A stretch of DNA of 5,671 nucleotides. Source: an uncultured Alphaproteobacteria bacterium (GTDB taxonomy: Bacteria > Pseudomonadota > Alphaproteobacteria > Reyranellales > Reyranellaceae). The stretch covers positions 1-5,671 of the forward strand of contig CAIYWM010000473.1 of assembly GCA_903929895.1 (NCBI GenBank). Direction: 5' to 3'. The position numbers were made by a program, and so were the translations under genes. Numbering within the stretch: position 1 is the stretch's first letter; each line of letters opens with the position of its first letter. Below the pieces are notes generated by a model that worked only from the letters and a program-made list of their open reading frames with translations, was not told where the DNA came from and did no database searches. Of the stretch, positions 1 to 5,600 are shown one piece after another.

Positions 1-285
1 ATCGTGGAGGCGGCCCTGCTGCGCTTCCGACCCATCATGATGACGACCGTTTGCGCCTTGCTCGGCGCCTTGCCGATCGCCGTGGGCCATGGCGCCGGCG
101 CCGAACTGCGCCAGCCGCTGGGCATCACCGTCGTCGGTGGCCTGATGGTGTCGCAGGTCCTGACGCTGTTCATCACGCCCGTGGTGTACATGTGGTTCGA
201 CAGGCTGACCGGCATGAAGTTCAGCCCCGGCTGGGCGAAGCGCTGGCGAACCAAGGGCCGCCTGCCGGCGGCACCGGCCGAATAG
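1..285 (+). CDS. RND efflux permease, C-terminal end (partial)
   Basis: This is the 3' end of an inner-membrane RND drug/metabolite exporter (AcrB/MdtC/HAE1 type), which works as a trimer with a periplasmic adaptor and an outer-membrane channel and is driven by protons. The frame is open from base 1, so the start lies outside the window. The 94 visible residues contain the family signature near the end of the protein: [19 protein letters not shown] (residues 7-25), then [11 protein letters not shown] and [20 protein letters not shown], which form the last two transmembrane helices. A short basic cytoplasmic tail follows, rich in K, R, A and P. The TAG stop is at 283-285. The next gene starts 37 nt later; read-through is possible, but no functional link is evident. 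Subtype and substrate cannot be told from the tail alone. Confidence 0.93.
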   Translation: MVEAALLRFRPIMMTTVCALLGALPIAVGHGAGAELRQPLGITVVGGLMVSQVLTLFITPVVYMWFDRLTGMKFSPGWAKRWRTKGRLPAAPAE

Positions 286-306
286 TCGCTGCGTTCAGGC
301 TGACTT

Positions 307-313
307 GAGAGGG
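307..313 (+). promoter_or_regulatory. Ribosome binding site of the amidase gene
   Basis: GAGAGGG lies 9 nt before the ATG at 323 and supports that start. The gap between the RND stop and this ATG (286-322) shows no convincing promoter or terminator, so co-transcription with the efflux gene cannot be excluded. Confidence 0.6.
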
Positions 314-322
314 TAGCGTTCC

Positions 323-1504
323 ATGACTGACGAGATCGGCGCCTTCGTTCCCGGCCCGCGCGTTCATATCGAGGGGCGTGCCGGCGGTCCGCTTTCGGGC
401 CTCACCTTCGCGGCCAAGGATCTGTTCGCGGTGGCGGGCGTGCCGACCGGCGGCGGCAATCACGACTGGCCCACCGGGCGTCCCATCCCCGACAGGCATG
501 CCTGGGCGGTGCAGACCCTGCTCGATGCCGGGGCCACCCTGATCGGCAAGACCATCACCGACGAGGTCTCGCTCGGCATCCTGGGCGAGAATGCCTTCGA
601 CGGAACGCCGAAGAACGTCCGCGCCCCGGGCCGCGTGCCCGGCGGCTCGTCCTCGGGCTCCGCCGCCGCCGTGGCCGCGGGTATCTGCGACACCGCGCTC
701 GGCACCGATACCGGCGGCTCGGTGCGCGTGCCCTCCAGCTTCTGCGGCCTCTATGGCATCCGTCCGACCCACGGCAGGATCGACGTCACGGGCATGCTGC
801 CCCAGGCGCCGACCTCCGACACGACAGGCTGGTTCGCGCGCGACGCCGAGACCTTCGCGAAGGTCTGCGCCGTGATGCTGGGCGAGGAGATCCCGACGGC
901 TTTGCCGTCGAAGCTCGTCGTCGCGGTGGACGCCTTCGGCTTCGCCGATGCGGACACCTCCGAGGCGCTGCAGCCGATGGTGAAGAAGCTCGCCGGGCTC
1001 ATCGGTTCGAGCCGCGAGGAGATCATGGCGCCGCAGGGCCTCTCGGTATGGGCGCGCGCCCAGCGCAGCCTGCAGCCTGTCGAGTCCTATGCGACGTTCA
1101 AGGACTGGCTCGACGAGCGCAACCCGCGCTTCGCCTTCTCGGTCGCCAAGGCGCTGGTCATGGGCTCGATGATCCCCGAAAGCGACAAGGTCTGGGCCAA
1201 CCTGATGCGCCAGGAAGTGCGCGGCCGCATGAAGTACCTGCTGCCGCCCGGCACAATCCTCTGCCTGCCGACCACACCGTTTCCGGCACCGAAGGTCGGG
1301 CTGCCGCTCTCGGTGCTGGATCCTCTGCGCGACCGCATCACCTGCCTCTGCGCGCAGGGCGGGCTGGCGGGCTTTCCGCAGGTCAACCTGCCCGGCGCCA
1401 CGACGGTTGACGGTTTGCCGGTCGGCCTGTCCATCATCGGCCCGCGCGGCAGCGATGCGACCCTGGTGGCCGTCGCCCGCGCGATGGAGAAGGCGGCGGG
1501 CTGA
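323..1504 (+). CDS. Amidase-signature family hydrolase (AMI1-like)
   Basis: Cytoplasmic Ser-cisSer-Lys amidase of 393 aa, hydrolysing a carboxylic amide to acid and ammonia or amine. The whole triad is visible: Lys32 in FAAKDLF, the cis-Ser at Ser109 in VPGGSSSGSAAAVAAG, and the nucleophile Ser133 in GTDTGGSVRVPSSFCGLYG. The spacings (77 and 24 residues) equal those I recall for plant AMI1 (Lys36, Ser113, Ser137). The stretch GENAFDGTPKN..AP.RVPGG is also AMI1-like. The short N-terminus before Lys32 fits AMI1-type enzymes, which lack the long N-terminal extension of FAAH. No signal peptide is seen. AMI1 relatives cleave indole-3-acetamide and other aryl or alkyl amides, but the substrate here is not determined. 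It is followed 54 nt later by an AtzH/HpxZ-like gene, which suggests an amide or ureido catabolic unit. GatA is unlikely because gatB and gatC are absent and the N-terminus is short. Confidence 0.93.
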   Translation: MTDEIGAFVPGPRVHIEGRAGGPLSGLTFAAKDLFAVAGVPTGGGNHDWPTGRPIPDRHAWAVQTLLDAGATLIGKTITDEVSLGILGENAFDGTPKNVRAPGRVPGGSSSGSAAAVAAGICDTALGTDTGGSVRVPSSFCGLYGIRPTHGRIDVTGMLPQAPTSDTTGWFARDAETFAKVCAVMLGEEIPTALPSKLVVAVDAFGFADADTSEALQPMVKKLAGLIGSSREEIMAPQGLSVWARAQRSLQPVESYATFKDWLDERNPRFAFSVAKALVMGSMIPESDKVWANLMRQEVRGRMKYLLPPGTILCLPTTPFPAPKVGLPLSVLDPLRDRITCLCAQGGLAGFPQVNLPGATTVDGLPVGLSIIGPRGSDATLVAVARAMEKAAG

Positions 1505-1549
1505 TCGCGGTGGCGATCCGGCAACCGTCGTAGGAAATCCAGCAAGAGC

Positions 1550-1556
1550 GAGGTGA
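1550..1556 (+). promoter_or_regulatory. Shine-Dalgarno that decides the AtzH-like start
   Basis: GAGGTGA is a near-perfect anti-16S match. Its GAGG core ends 5 nt before the GTG at 1559. An in-frame GTG at 1553 overlaps this motif and has only a weak AAGAG (1544-1548) ahead of it, so 1559 is the better start. Confidence 0.6.
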
Positions 1557-1558
1557 GC

Positions 1559-1963
1559 GTGACGGATCTGACGCCGAACATTCCCGAAGTCGTGGCCGAG
1601 GTGCGCGAGTTGTTCGAACGCTACGAGCAGGCGTTGATCGACAAGAACGTGGAGGTGCTCGACGCCACCTTCTGGAACAGCCCGCACACGATCCGTCTCG
1701 CCAACAACGAACACGGCTACGGGTTCGATCGCATCCACGCCTTTCGCGTCGCCCGTCCGCCGGGGCCCGGCACGAAGGAAAAGCGGCTGCGGCTCGACAT
1801 CGTCACCCTCGGCCGTGACATCGCGACGGTATCGCTGGTCTACAAGGTGCGTGGCCGGGAGATGACCGGCCGGCAGACGCAGACCTGGGTGCGCCTGCCC
1901 GACGTCGGCTGGAAGGTCGTCCATGCCCACGTCTCGATGATCGCCGACGAGCCGATCCACTAA
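1559..1963 (+). CDS. AtzH/HpxZ-like NTF2-fold protein (DUF3225)
   Basis: A 134-aa alpha+beta (SnoaL/NTF2-like) cytoplasmic protein of the AtzH/HpxZ family. AtzH of Pseudomonas sp. ADP is described as a decarboxylating amidohydrolase that clears 1,3-dicarboxyurea in cyanuric acid breakdown; HpxZ belongs to oxalurate (purine) catabolism in Klebsiella. Visible landmarks are RYEQALIDKNVEVLDATFW (residues 21-39), TIRLANNEHGYGFDRIHAFR (44-63), GRQTQTWVR (104-112) and GWKVVHAHVS (117-126). The two residues I recall as essential in AtzH, Tyr22 and Arg46, fall at exactly positions 22 and 46 when the GTG at 1559 is the start. A start at GTG 1553 would give 136 aa. The gene sits between an amidase and a metal-dependent-hydrolase homologue, the usual setting of the family. 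The exact substrate is unknown; a non-catalytic role next to the amidase is also possible. Confidence 0.88.
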   Translation: MTDLTPNIPEVVAEVRELFERYEQALIDKNVEVLDATFWNSPHTIRLANNEHGYGFDRIHAFRVARPPGPGTKEKRLRLDIVTLGRDIATVSLVYKVRGREMTGRQTQTWVRLPDVGWKVVHAHVSMIADEPIH

Positions 1964-1976
1964 CGAAGTCGAAGAC

Positions 1977-1981
1977 GGAGG
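1977..1981 (+). promoter_or_regulatory. Ribosome binding site of the COG3618 hydrolase gene
   Basis: GGAGG lies 5 nt before the ATG at 1987 and 13 nt after the preceding TAA stop. It is a strong site that fixes the start and fits translation from a shared mRNA with the upstream genes. Confidence 0.65.
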
Positions 1982-1986
1982 AAACG

Positions 1987-3027
1987 ATGACGCAGCCCGC
2001 CGAAGGCCTCGGTAACGTGATGAATCCCGATCCGGCGTGGGTGGCCAAGGTGAGCGAGCCTGCGCTCGAGCCCGACCTGCCGATCGTCGATCCGCATCAC
2101 CATCTCTGGCAGCGCACCGGCAACGACTATCTGTTCCATGACCTGCTGGCCGACACGCGGACCGGCCACAGGATCGTGGGCACGGTGTTCGTCGACTGCC
2201 ATTCGATGTACCGCAAGGACGGGCCGGCCGAGCTGCGCTGCATCGGCGAGACCGAGTTCGCCAACGGCGTCGCGGCGATGAGCGCGTCCGGTCTCTACGG
2301 GGAGCTGCGCGCCTGCGCCGGCATCGTCGGCCATGTCGACCTGCGTCTCGGCGAGAAGGCGGGCGACGTGTTCGACGCCCAGATCGCCGCCGGCAACGGC
2401 CGCTTCAAGGGCATTCGCCACCAGACCGGCTGGGACGCCGATCCGGGCATCCGCAACTCCCGCAACGACCCGCCGCCCGAGCAGACCCGCGACCTGACTT
2501 GGCGCGAGGGCTTCAGGGAGCTGGCGAAGCGCGACCTGACGTTCGACGCCTGGCTCTACCATCCGCAGATCCTCGAGATCGCCGAGCTGGCCGACGCCTT
2601 CCCGGGCACGCATATCGTGCTCGACCATGTCGGCGGGCCGCTGGGGTATGCCGGTTATGCCGGGCGCCACAACGAGGTGCGCGCGGCCTGGAAGAAGTCG
2701 ATGGCCGAGTTGGCCAAGCGACAGAACATCGTGGTGAAGCTGGGCGGGCTCGGCATGGCCATGGGCTTCTTCGATTTCTATCGGCGCCCGATGCCGCCGG
2801 GCTCGCAGGAACTGGCCGAGGCGTTCCGGCCCTGGGTCGAGACGACCATCGAGCTGTTCGGAGTCGATCGCTGCATGTACGAGAGCAACTTCCCGGTCGA
2901 CAAGATCACCTCGGGCTACGGCGTGCTGTGGAATGCGTTCAAGCGCATTTCCGGCGGCGCTTCGCCATCCGAGAAGAAGGCCCTGTTCTCCGGCACCGCG
3001 ACGAGGGTCTACAGGCTCGCGCTCTGA
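1987..3027 (+). CDS. Amidohydrolase family 2 / COG3618 TIM-barrel hydrolase
   Basis: Cytoplasmic TIM-barrel hydrolase of 346 aa in the COG3618 branch of the amidohydrolase superfamily (PF04909). Characterised COG3618 enzymes mostly open lactones (LigI on 2-pyrone-4,6-dicarboxylate, sugar lactonases). Strand-1 motif: IVDPHHHLW, with His37 and His39 as the HxH pair. Others are GRFKGIRHQ (residues 138-146), HIVLDHVGGPLG (209-220, His214), IVVKLGGLGM (248-257) and CMYESNFPVDK (296-306). The last motif aligns with the usual GSDWP element, where the catalytic Asp lies; here that position is Asn301, with Asp305 four residues on. The sub-family motifs ELLADT/SGHNIV-like (here DLLADTRTGHRIVGTVFVDC) and ANGVAAMSASGLYG mark a common proteobacterial group without known substrate. 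It follows the AtzH-like gene by 23 nt and is probably the last gene of the operon. It may act on the amidase product or on a lactone. Confidence 0.92.
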   Translation: MTQPAEGLGNVMNPDPAWVAKVSEPALEPDLPIVDPHHHLWQRTGNDYLFHDLLADTRTGHRIVGTVFVDCHSMYRKDGPAELRCIGETEFANGVAAMSASGLYGELRACAGIVGHVDLRLGEKAGDVFDAQIAAGNGRFKGIRHQTGWDADPGIRNSRNDPPPEQTRDLTWREGFRELAKRDLTFDAWLYHPQILEIAELADAFPGTHIVLDHVGGPLGYAGYAGRHNEVRAAWKKSMAELAKRQNIVVKLGGLGMAMGFFDFYRRPMPPGSQELAEAFRPWVETTIELFGVDRCMYESNFPVDKITSGYGVLWNAFKRISGGASPSEKKALFSGTATRVYRLAL

Positions 3028-3110
3028 CTTGCGCGCAAATCGCTTGCAATAACCATGTCAGGACGCGGCGTTCGGGCGAAGTTTCTTTTTGTCCGAAGGG
3101 TCCTATCGCG

Positions 3111-3140
3111 CTGACAGAGGCTGTGAACTCGCCCTAAGAT
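3111..3140 (+). promoter_or_regulatory. Putative sigma-70 promoter for the substrate-binding protein gene
   Basis: A -35-like CTGACA (3111-3116, 5 of 6 to TTGACA) and a -10-like TAAGAT (3135-3140, 4 of 6 to TATAAT) are separated by 18 nt. Transcription would start near 3147, giving a leader of about 28 nt. Promoters are hard to call by eye in GC-rich genomes, so this is tentative. Confidence 0.4.
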
Positions 3141-3162
3141 TTCGGTCCTCGCGTCGTTTATT

Positions 3163-3168
3163 GGGGGA
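3163..3168 (+). promoter_or_regulatory. Ribosome binding site of the substrate-binding protein gene
   Basis: GGGGGA lies 6 nt before the ATG at 3175. It supports that start, which is also the one that begins a complete signal peptide. Confidence 0.5.
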
Positions 3169-3174
3169 CCATTC

Positions 3175-4740
3175 ATGCGTCGTTTCCTACTCTCTGCCGT
3201 CGCGGCACTTGCCACTGTATCCGCTGTCCCGATCGCGTCGGCTCAGACCCTGAAGGTGGTGATGCACTCCGACGTGAAGGTGCTCGATCCGATCTGGAGC
3301 GGCGCCTACATCACGCGCAATCACGGCTACATGCTCTATGACGTGCTGTTCGCCATGGACGAGAAGTTCCAGGTGAAACCGCAGATGGTCGACACTTGGA
3401 CCACGAGCGACGACGGGCTCGTCTGGACCTTCAAGCTGCGCGACGGGCTGGAATGGCACGACGGCCAGCCGGTGACGGCGGAGGACTGCATCGCCTCGCT
3501 CAAGCGATGGTCGGCCCGCGACGCGATGGGCCAGAAGATGGCGCAGGCGCTGAAGGAGTATAAGGTCGTCGACGCCAAGACCTTCCAGATCGTGCTGAAG
3601 GAGAAGTTCGGTGCGGTGATCGAGTCGCTGGGCAAACCCTCGGTTGTCGTGCCCTTCATGATGCCCAAGCGCATCGCCGAGACCGATCCGTTCAAGCAGA
3701 TCGAGGAGTACATCGGCTCCGGCCCCTTCGTGTTCAAGAAGGACGAATGGAAGCCTGGCGAAAAGCTGGTCTACACCAAGTTCGCCAAATACAAGCCGCG
3801 GTCCGAGCCGATGTCGGGCCTGTCCGGCGGCAAGGTCGTGGCTGTCGACAGGGTCGAGTGGGTGTGGATTCCCGACGCCGAAACCCAGGTCAACGCGCTG
3901 CTGAACGGCGAGATCGACTATCTGGAAGGCGTCTCCGCCGACCATCTGCCGCTGGTCGAGAAGGACAAGGGCATCCGCGTCATCAAGGGACGCGTCTCCA
4001 ACCAGTATGCCTTCCGGCCGAACTGGCTGCTGCCGCCCTTCAACAACGAGAAGATCCGCCAGGCCGCGGCGCTGGCCCTCAACCAGGAGGACTTCCTGCA
4101 GGCCAATATCGGCGACAAGCGCTTCTACCAGACCTGCAAGGCGATGTTCACCTGCGGCTCGCCGCTGGCGACCGATGCCGGCATGGCCGGTTTGGTCGAG
4201 GGCAATGCCGCGAAGGCCAAGGCGCTGCTGGCTGAAGCCGGCTACGACGGGACACCCGTGACCCTGCTGGCGCCGACAGACCTCGGCGTCATCAAGCAGC
4301 TCGGGCCCGTGGCCAAGTCCCTGCTGGAGCGGGCCGGCTTCAAGGTCGACATGATTTCGATGGACTGGCAGAGCGTGATCGTCCGCCTGGCCAAGAAGGG
4401 GCCGGTGTCGGAGGGCGGCTGGAACGCTTTCTCGACGAGCTGGTCGCAGGTCGACATCCTCGACCCGCTGATGACGCCGTTCCTGATCGCCAGCTGCGAC
4501 AAGGCCCGCTCCGGCTGGCCCTGCGACGAGGAGCTGGAGAAGCTGCGCGACAAGTACGTGCAGGCGACGACGGAAGCCGAGAAGAAGGCCGCCGCCACCG
4601 CGGTGCAGGAGCGCGCCATCAAGGTGGTGACCCACGTGCCGCTCGGTGAATGGTTCGGTGTCAGCGCCGTGCGCTCGAACATCGCAACGATCAACCCGCC
4701 GCCGCCCGTGACGGTGTTCTGGGGCGTGTCGAAGAAGTAG
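3175..4740 (+). CDS. ABC transporter substrate-binding protein, family 5 (SBP_bac_5)
   Basis: Periplasmic solute receptor of 521 aa, in the DppA/OppA/NikA cluster (PF00496), that captures a peptide or other small solute for an ABC importer. It begins with a Sec signal peptide: MRRF, a hydrophobic stretch, then a likely signal peptidase I site ASA|QT after residue 23. No lipobox cysteine is seen, so it should be soluble. Family signatures are VWTFKLRDGLEWHDGQPVTA (83-102), SLKRW, GSGPFVFKKDEW (181-192), ALLNGEIDYLEG (241-252) and the C-terminal PPPVTVFWG. Cysteine pairs in TCKAMFTCGSPL and SCDKARSGWPCDEEL could form disulfides, as in a familiar proteobacterial sub-group. Length is typical. No permease or ATPase gene follows; the next gene, after 245 bp, is a dioxygenase. 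The ligand cannot be predicted, but adjacency to the amidase/hydrolase genes suggests an amide-bearing compound. Confidence 0.95.
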   Translation: MRRFLLSAVAALATVSAVPIASAQTLKVVMHSDVKVLDPIWSGAYITRNHGYMLYDVLFAMDEKFQVKPQMVDTWTTSDDGLVWTFKLRDGLEWHDGQPVTAEDCIASLKRWSARDAMGQKMAQALKEYKVVDAKTFQIVLKEKFGAVIESLGKPSVVVPFMMPKRIAETDPFKQIEEYIGSGPFVFKKDEWKPGEKLVYTKFAKYKPRSEPMSGLSGGKVVAVDRVEWVWIPDAETQVNALLNGEIDYLEGVSADHLPLVEKDKGIRVIKGRVSNQYAFRPNWLLPPFNNEKIRQAAALALNQEDFLQANIGDKRFYQTCKAMFTCGSPLATDAGMAGLVEGNAAKAKALLAEAGYDGTPVTLLAPTDLGVIKQLGPVAKSLLERAGFKVDMISMDWQSVIVRLAKKGPVSEGGWNAFSTSWSQVDILDPLMTPFLIASCDKARSGWPCDEELEKLRDKYVQATTEAEKKAAATAVQERAIKVVTHVPLGEWFGVSAVRSNIATINPPPPVTVFWGVSKK

Positions 4741-4791
4741 GGACGTTCCCCTGATTTGTGGGCATCAGATGGGCTTCCGTTAACATCCTGC

Positions 4792-4827
4792 GTGAACTCT
4801 GGGTCGATTGGTCAGCTCAGAGTTCAC
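4792..4827 (+). repeat. Perfect 10-bp inverted repeat (stem-loop)
   Basis: GTGAACTCTG (4792-4801) pairs with CAGAGTTCAC (4818-4827) around a 16-nt loop. Up to three further G-U/G-C pairs could extend the stem inwards. GTTAA (4779-4783) and TTAAC (4829-4833) could add an outer helix with an asymmetric bulge. It lies 52 nt after the binding-protein stop. With no T-run behind it, it is not a classical intrinsic terminator. It could be a 3' UTR stabilising stem, a weak or factor-assisted terminator, or an operator. Confidence 0.55.
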
Positions 4828-4913
4828 CTTAACTGTCGGAGCTAGCAGCTCACTCAGCCCTCTCTAGTTGGCAGCCTTTCCTGACTGTTTGCTTTAATGC
4901 CTTCAGGTGGTGT

Positions 4914-4942
4914 CTGACCGGCCCTCAGATTAATGCTCTAAA
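4914..4942 (+). promoter_or_regulatory. Possible promoter for the dioxygenase gene
   Basis: CTGACC (4914-4919) and TCTAAA (4937-4942) are each 4 of 6 matches to the sigma-70 boxes and are spaced 17 nt. A start near 4950 would give a leader of about 36 nt that begins at the hairpin before the ATG. This is a weak call. Confidence 0.25.
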
Positions 4943-4952
4943 ACAATACCTT

Positions 4953-4983
4953 GCCAGCATCGGTTAACGCGCCGAAAGCTGGC
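4953..4983 (+). promoter_or_regulatory. Leader hairpin just before the dioxygenase start
   Basis: GCCAGC (4953-4958) pairs with GCTGGC (4978-4983), and inside it CGG (4961-4963) pairs with CCG (4972-4974) across a 2x3 internal loop. The 3' arm ends 2 nt before the ATG at 4986 and would cover the only purine-rich bases there, so it could limit ribosome access. Confidence 0.35.
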
Positions 4984-4985
4984 GG

Positions 4986-5597
4986 ATGGTGGAACCGAGT
5001 TTCCTTGGCGGGCGGTTTCCGCCCCATCGGATTTTCTCAAACTGGCTCGGCTCGGCGGGCTCGGCCCGTCTCCTCGCCTATGCTCTGGCGTCCGAGGCCC
5101 GGTTCGCCCCGACGCGGCTGGCCCACGAGGGCACGGGCCGCCTCGAAACACTCACCCGTCAGTCCTCCGTCCTGAAGGATCTCGGTGTCTTCGCCGAAGC
5201 GCTGCGCCGTAAGGCGCTGGCCTTGCAGTCGGACCTGGAGATCGCTTTCGGGATGACGCACACGGCGCCCAACAGCACGCAGACGGAGGTGGTGGCGCAT
5301 GGCGACGGTGCCTTCTATCGACCGCACACCGACACCTTTACCGGAGACCAGTACACGCCGGGCGGCCGGCGGCGCCTCACGATGGTCTACTACTTCCACC
5401 GCGAGCCGCGCCGCTTCACGGGGGGACGTCTCCGGCTCTTCGACCTGGGCGGCGGCCAGACGATCGATGTCGAGCCGGTGCACGACAGCCTGCTCGTCTT
5501 TCCCTCGACGGCGCGTCACGAGGTCGAGCGCGTCTCCTGTCCCGAGGGCGCCTTTGCCGATGGCCGCTTTGCCGTGAACATCTGGCTGTGCGGCTGA
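4986..5597 (+). CDS. 2-oxoglutarate/Fe(II) dioxygenase, prolyl-4-hydroxylase-like
   Basis: A 203-aa soluble 2OG/Fe(II) oxygenase of the P4Hc/2OG-FeII_Oxy_3 type, which couples 2-oxoglutarate decarboxylation to hydroxylation of a substrate, probably in the cytoplasm. The iron triad is visible: His114 and Asp116 in GDGAFYRPHTDTFTGD, and His178 in FPSTARHEVERV. Arg194 in DGRFAVNIWL is the likely 2OG carboxylate binder. YYFHREPRRFTGGRLRLF (135-152) is a familiar element of this bacterial family. The N-terminus (IFSNWLGSAGSARLLAYALA) matches where relatives begin, so the protein seems whole. An in-frame TAA at 4965-4967 with no intervening ATG rules out a much longer form. The Shine-Dalgarno is poor (GGCGG directly before the ATG); GTG at 4989 is an alternative start. 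It is transcribed away from the binding-protein gene across a 245-bp gap, so it is probably a separate unit. The substrate, protein or small molecule, is unknown. Confidence 0.88.
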   Translation: MVEPSFLGGRFPPHRIFSNWLGSAGSARLLAYALASEARFAPTRLAHEGTGRLETLTRQSSVLKDLGVFAEALRRKALALQSDLEIAFGMTHTAPNSTQTEVVAHGDGAFYRPHTDTFTGDQYTPGGRRRLTMVYYFHREPRRFTGGRLRLFDLGGGQTIDVEPVHDSLLVFPSTARHEVERVSCPEGAFADGRFAVNIWLCG

Positions 5598-5600
5598 CGG

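Larger units (their letters stand above)
3028..3174 (+). other. Intergenic spacer with leader of the substrate-binding protein gene
   Basis: This 147-bp stretch separates the hydrolase from the binding-protein gene. It holds a 10-nt palindrome TTGCGCGCAA (3029-3038), a pyrimidine run TTTCTTTTT (3082-3090) without a good GC-rich stem before it, and a sigma-70-like promoter near the downstream gene. The spacer suggests that the two genes are separately transcribed, at least in part. Confidence 0.5.
4741..4985. other. Non-coding gap of lower GC content
   Basis: This 245-bp stretch has no supportable coding frame and is clearly richer in A and T than its surroundings. It contains a perfect 10-bp inverted repeat (4792-4827), smaller hairpins (GAGCT/AGCTC at 4839-4851, TCTGA/TCAGA at 4913-4929), a possible weak promoter (4914-4942) and a hairpin next to the dioxygenase start. 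Two GTTAAC hexamers occur at 4779-4784 and 4963-4968. No tRNA-like fold or transposon end is recognised. Confidence 0.6.

Noticed and set aside
1553..1558. Alternative GTG start two codons upstream for the AtzH-like gene
   Set aside because: It overlaps the strong GAGGTGA motif that serves the GTG at 1559, and its own upstream signal is weak. It is not excluded.
221..1960. Minus-strand open frame of 579 codons across the amidase and AtzH-like genes
   Set aside because: It is the antisense shadow of well-supported genes. The translation is an R/H/D/A-rich low-complexity sequence without any family motif, as is usual opposite high-GC genes.
3029..3049. Palindromes TTGCGCGCAA and TTGCAA as a possible operator
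   Set aside because: Several 10-nt palindromes are expected by chance in a window of this size, and the position, right after a stop codon and far from the promoter, gives no extra support.
3064..3090. Intrinsic terminator ending in the TTTCTTTTT run after the COG3618 gene
   Set aside because: The bases before the T-run form no stem longer than about 3 bp. The TTCGG/CCGAA pair encloses the T-run instead of preceding it.
2499..3137. Plus-strand frame running out of the COG3618 gene into the spacer
   Set aside because: An Arg/Ala-rich out-of-frame translation of the hydrolase gene, with no start signal or motif.
3187..4635. Minus-strand open frame of 482 codons opposite the substrate-binding protein gene
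   Set aside because: Same shadow effect: composition dominated by L, H, D, R and G, no recognisable domain, and the plus-strand gene is unambiguous.
4740..4768. Terminator after the substrate-binding protein gene (GGGA/TCCC and CTGAT/ATCAG stems)
   Set aside because: The stems are only 4-5 bp and no T-run follows, so neither is a credible intrinsic terminator.
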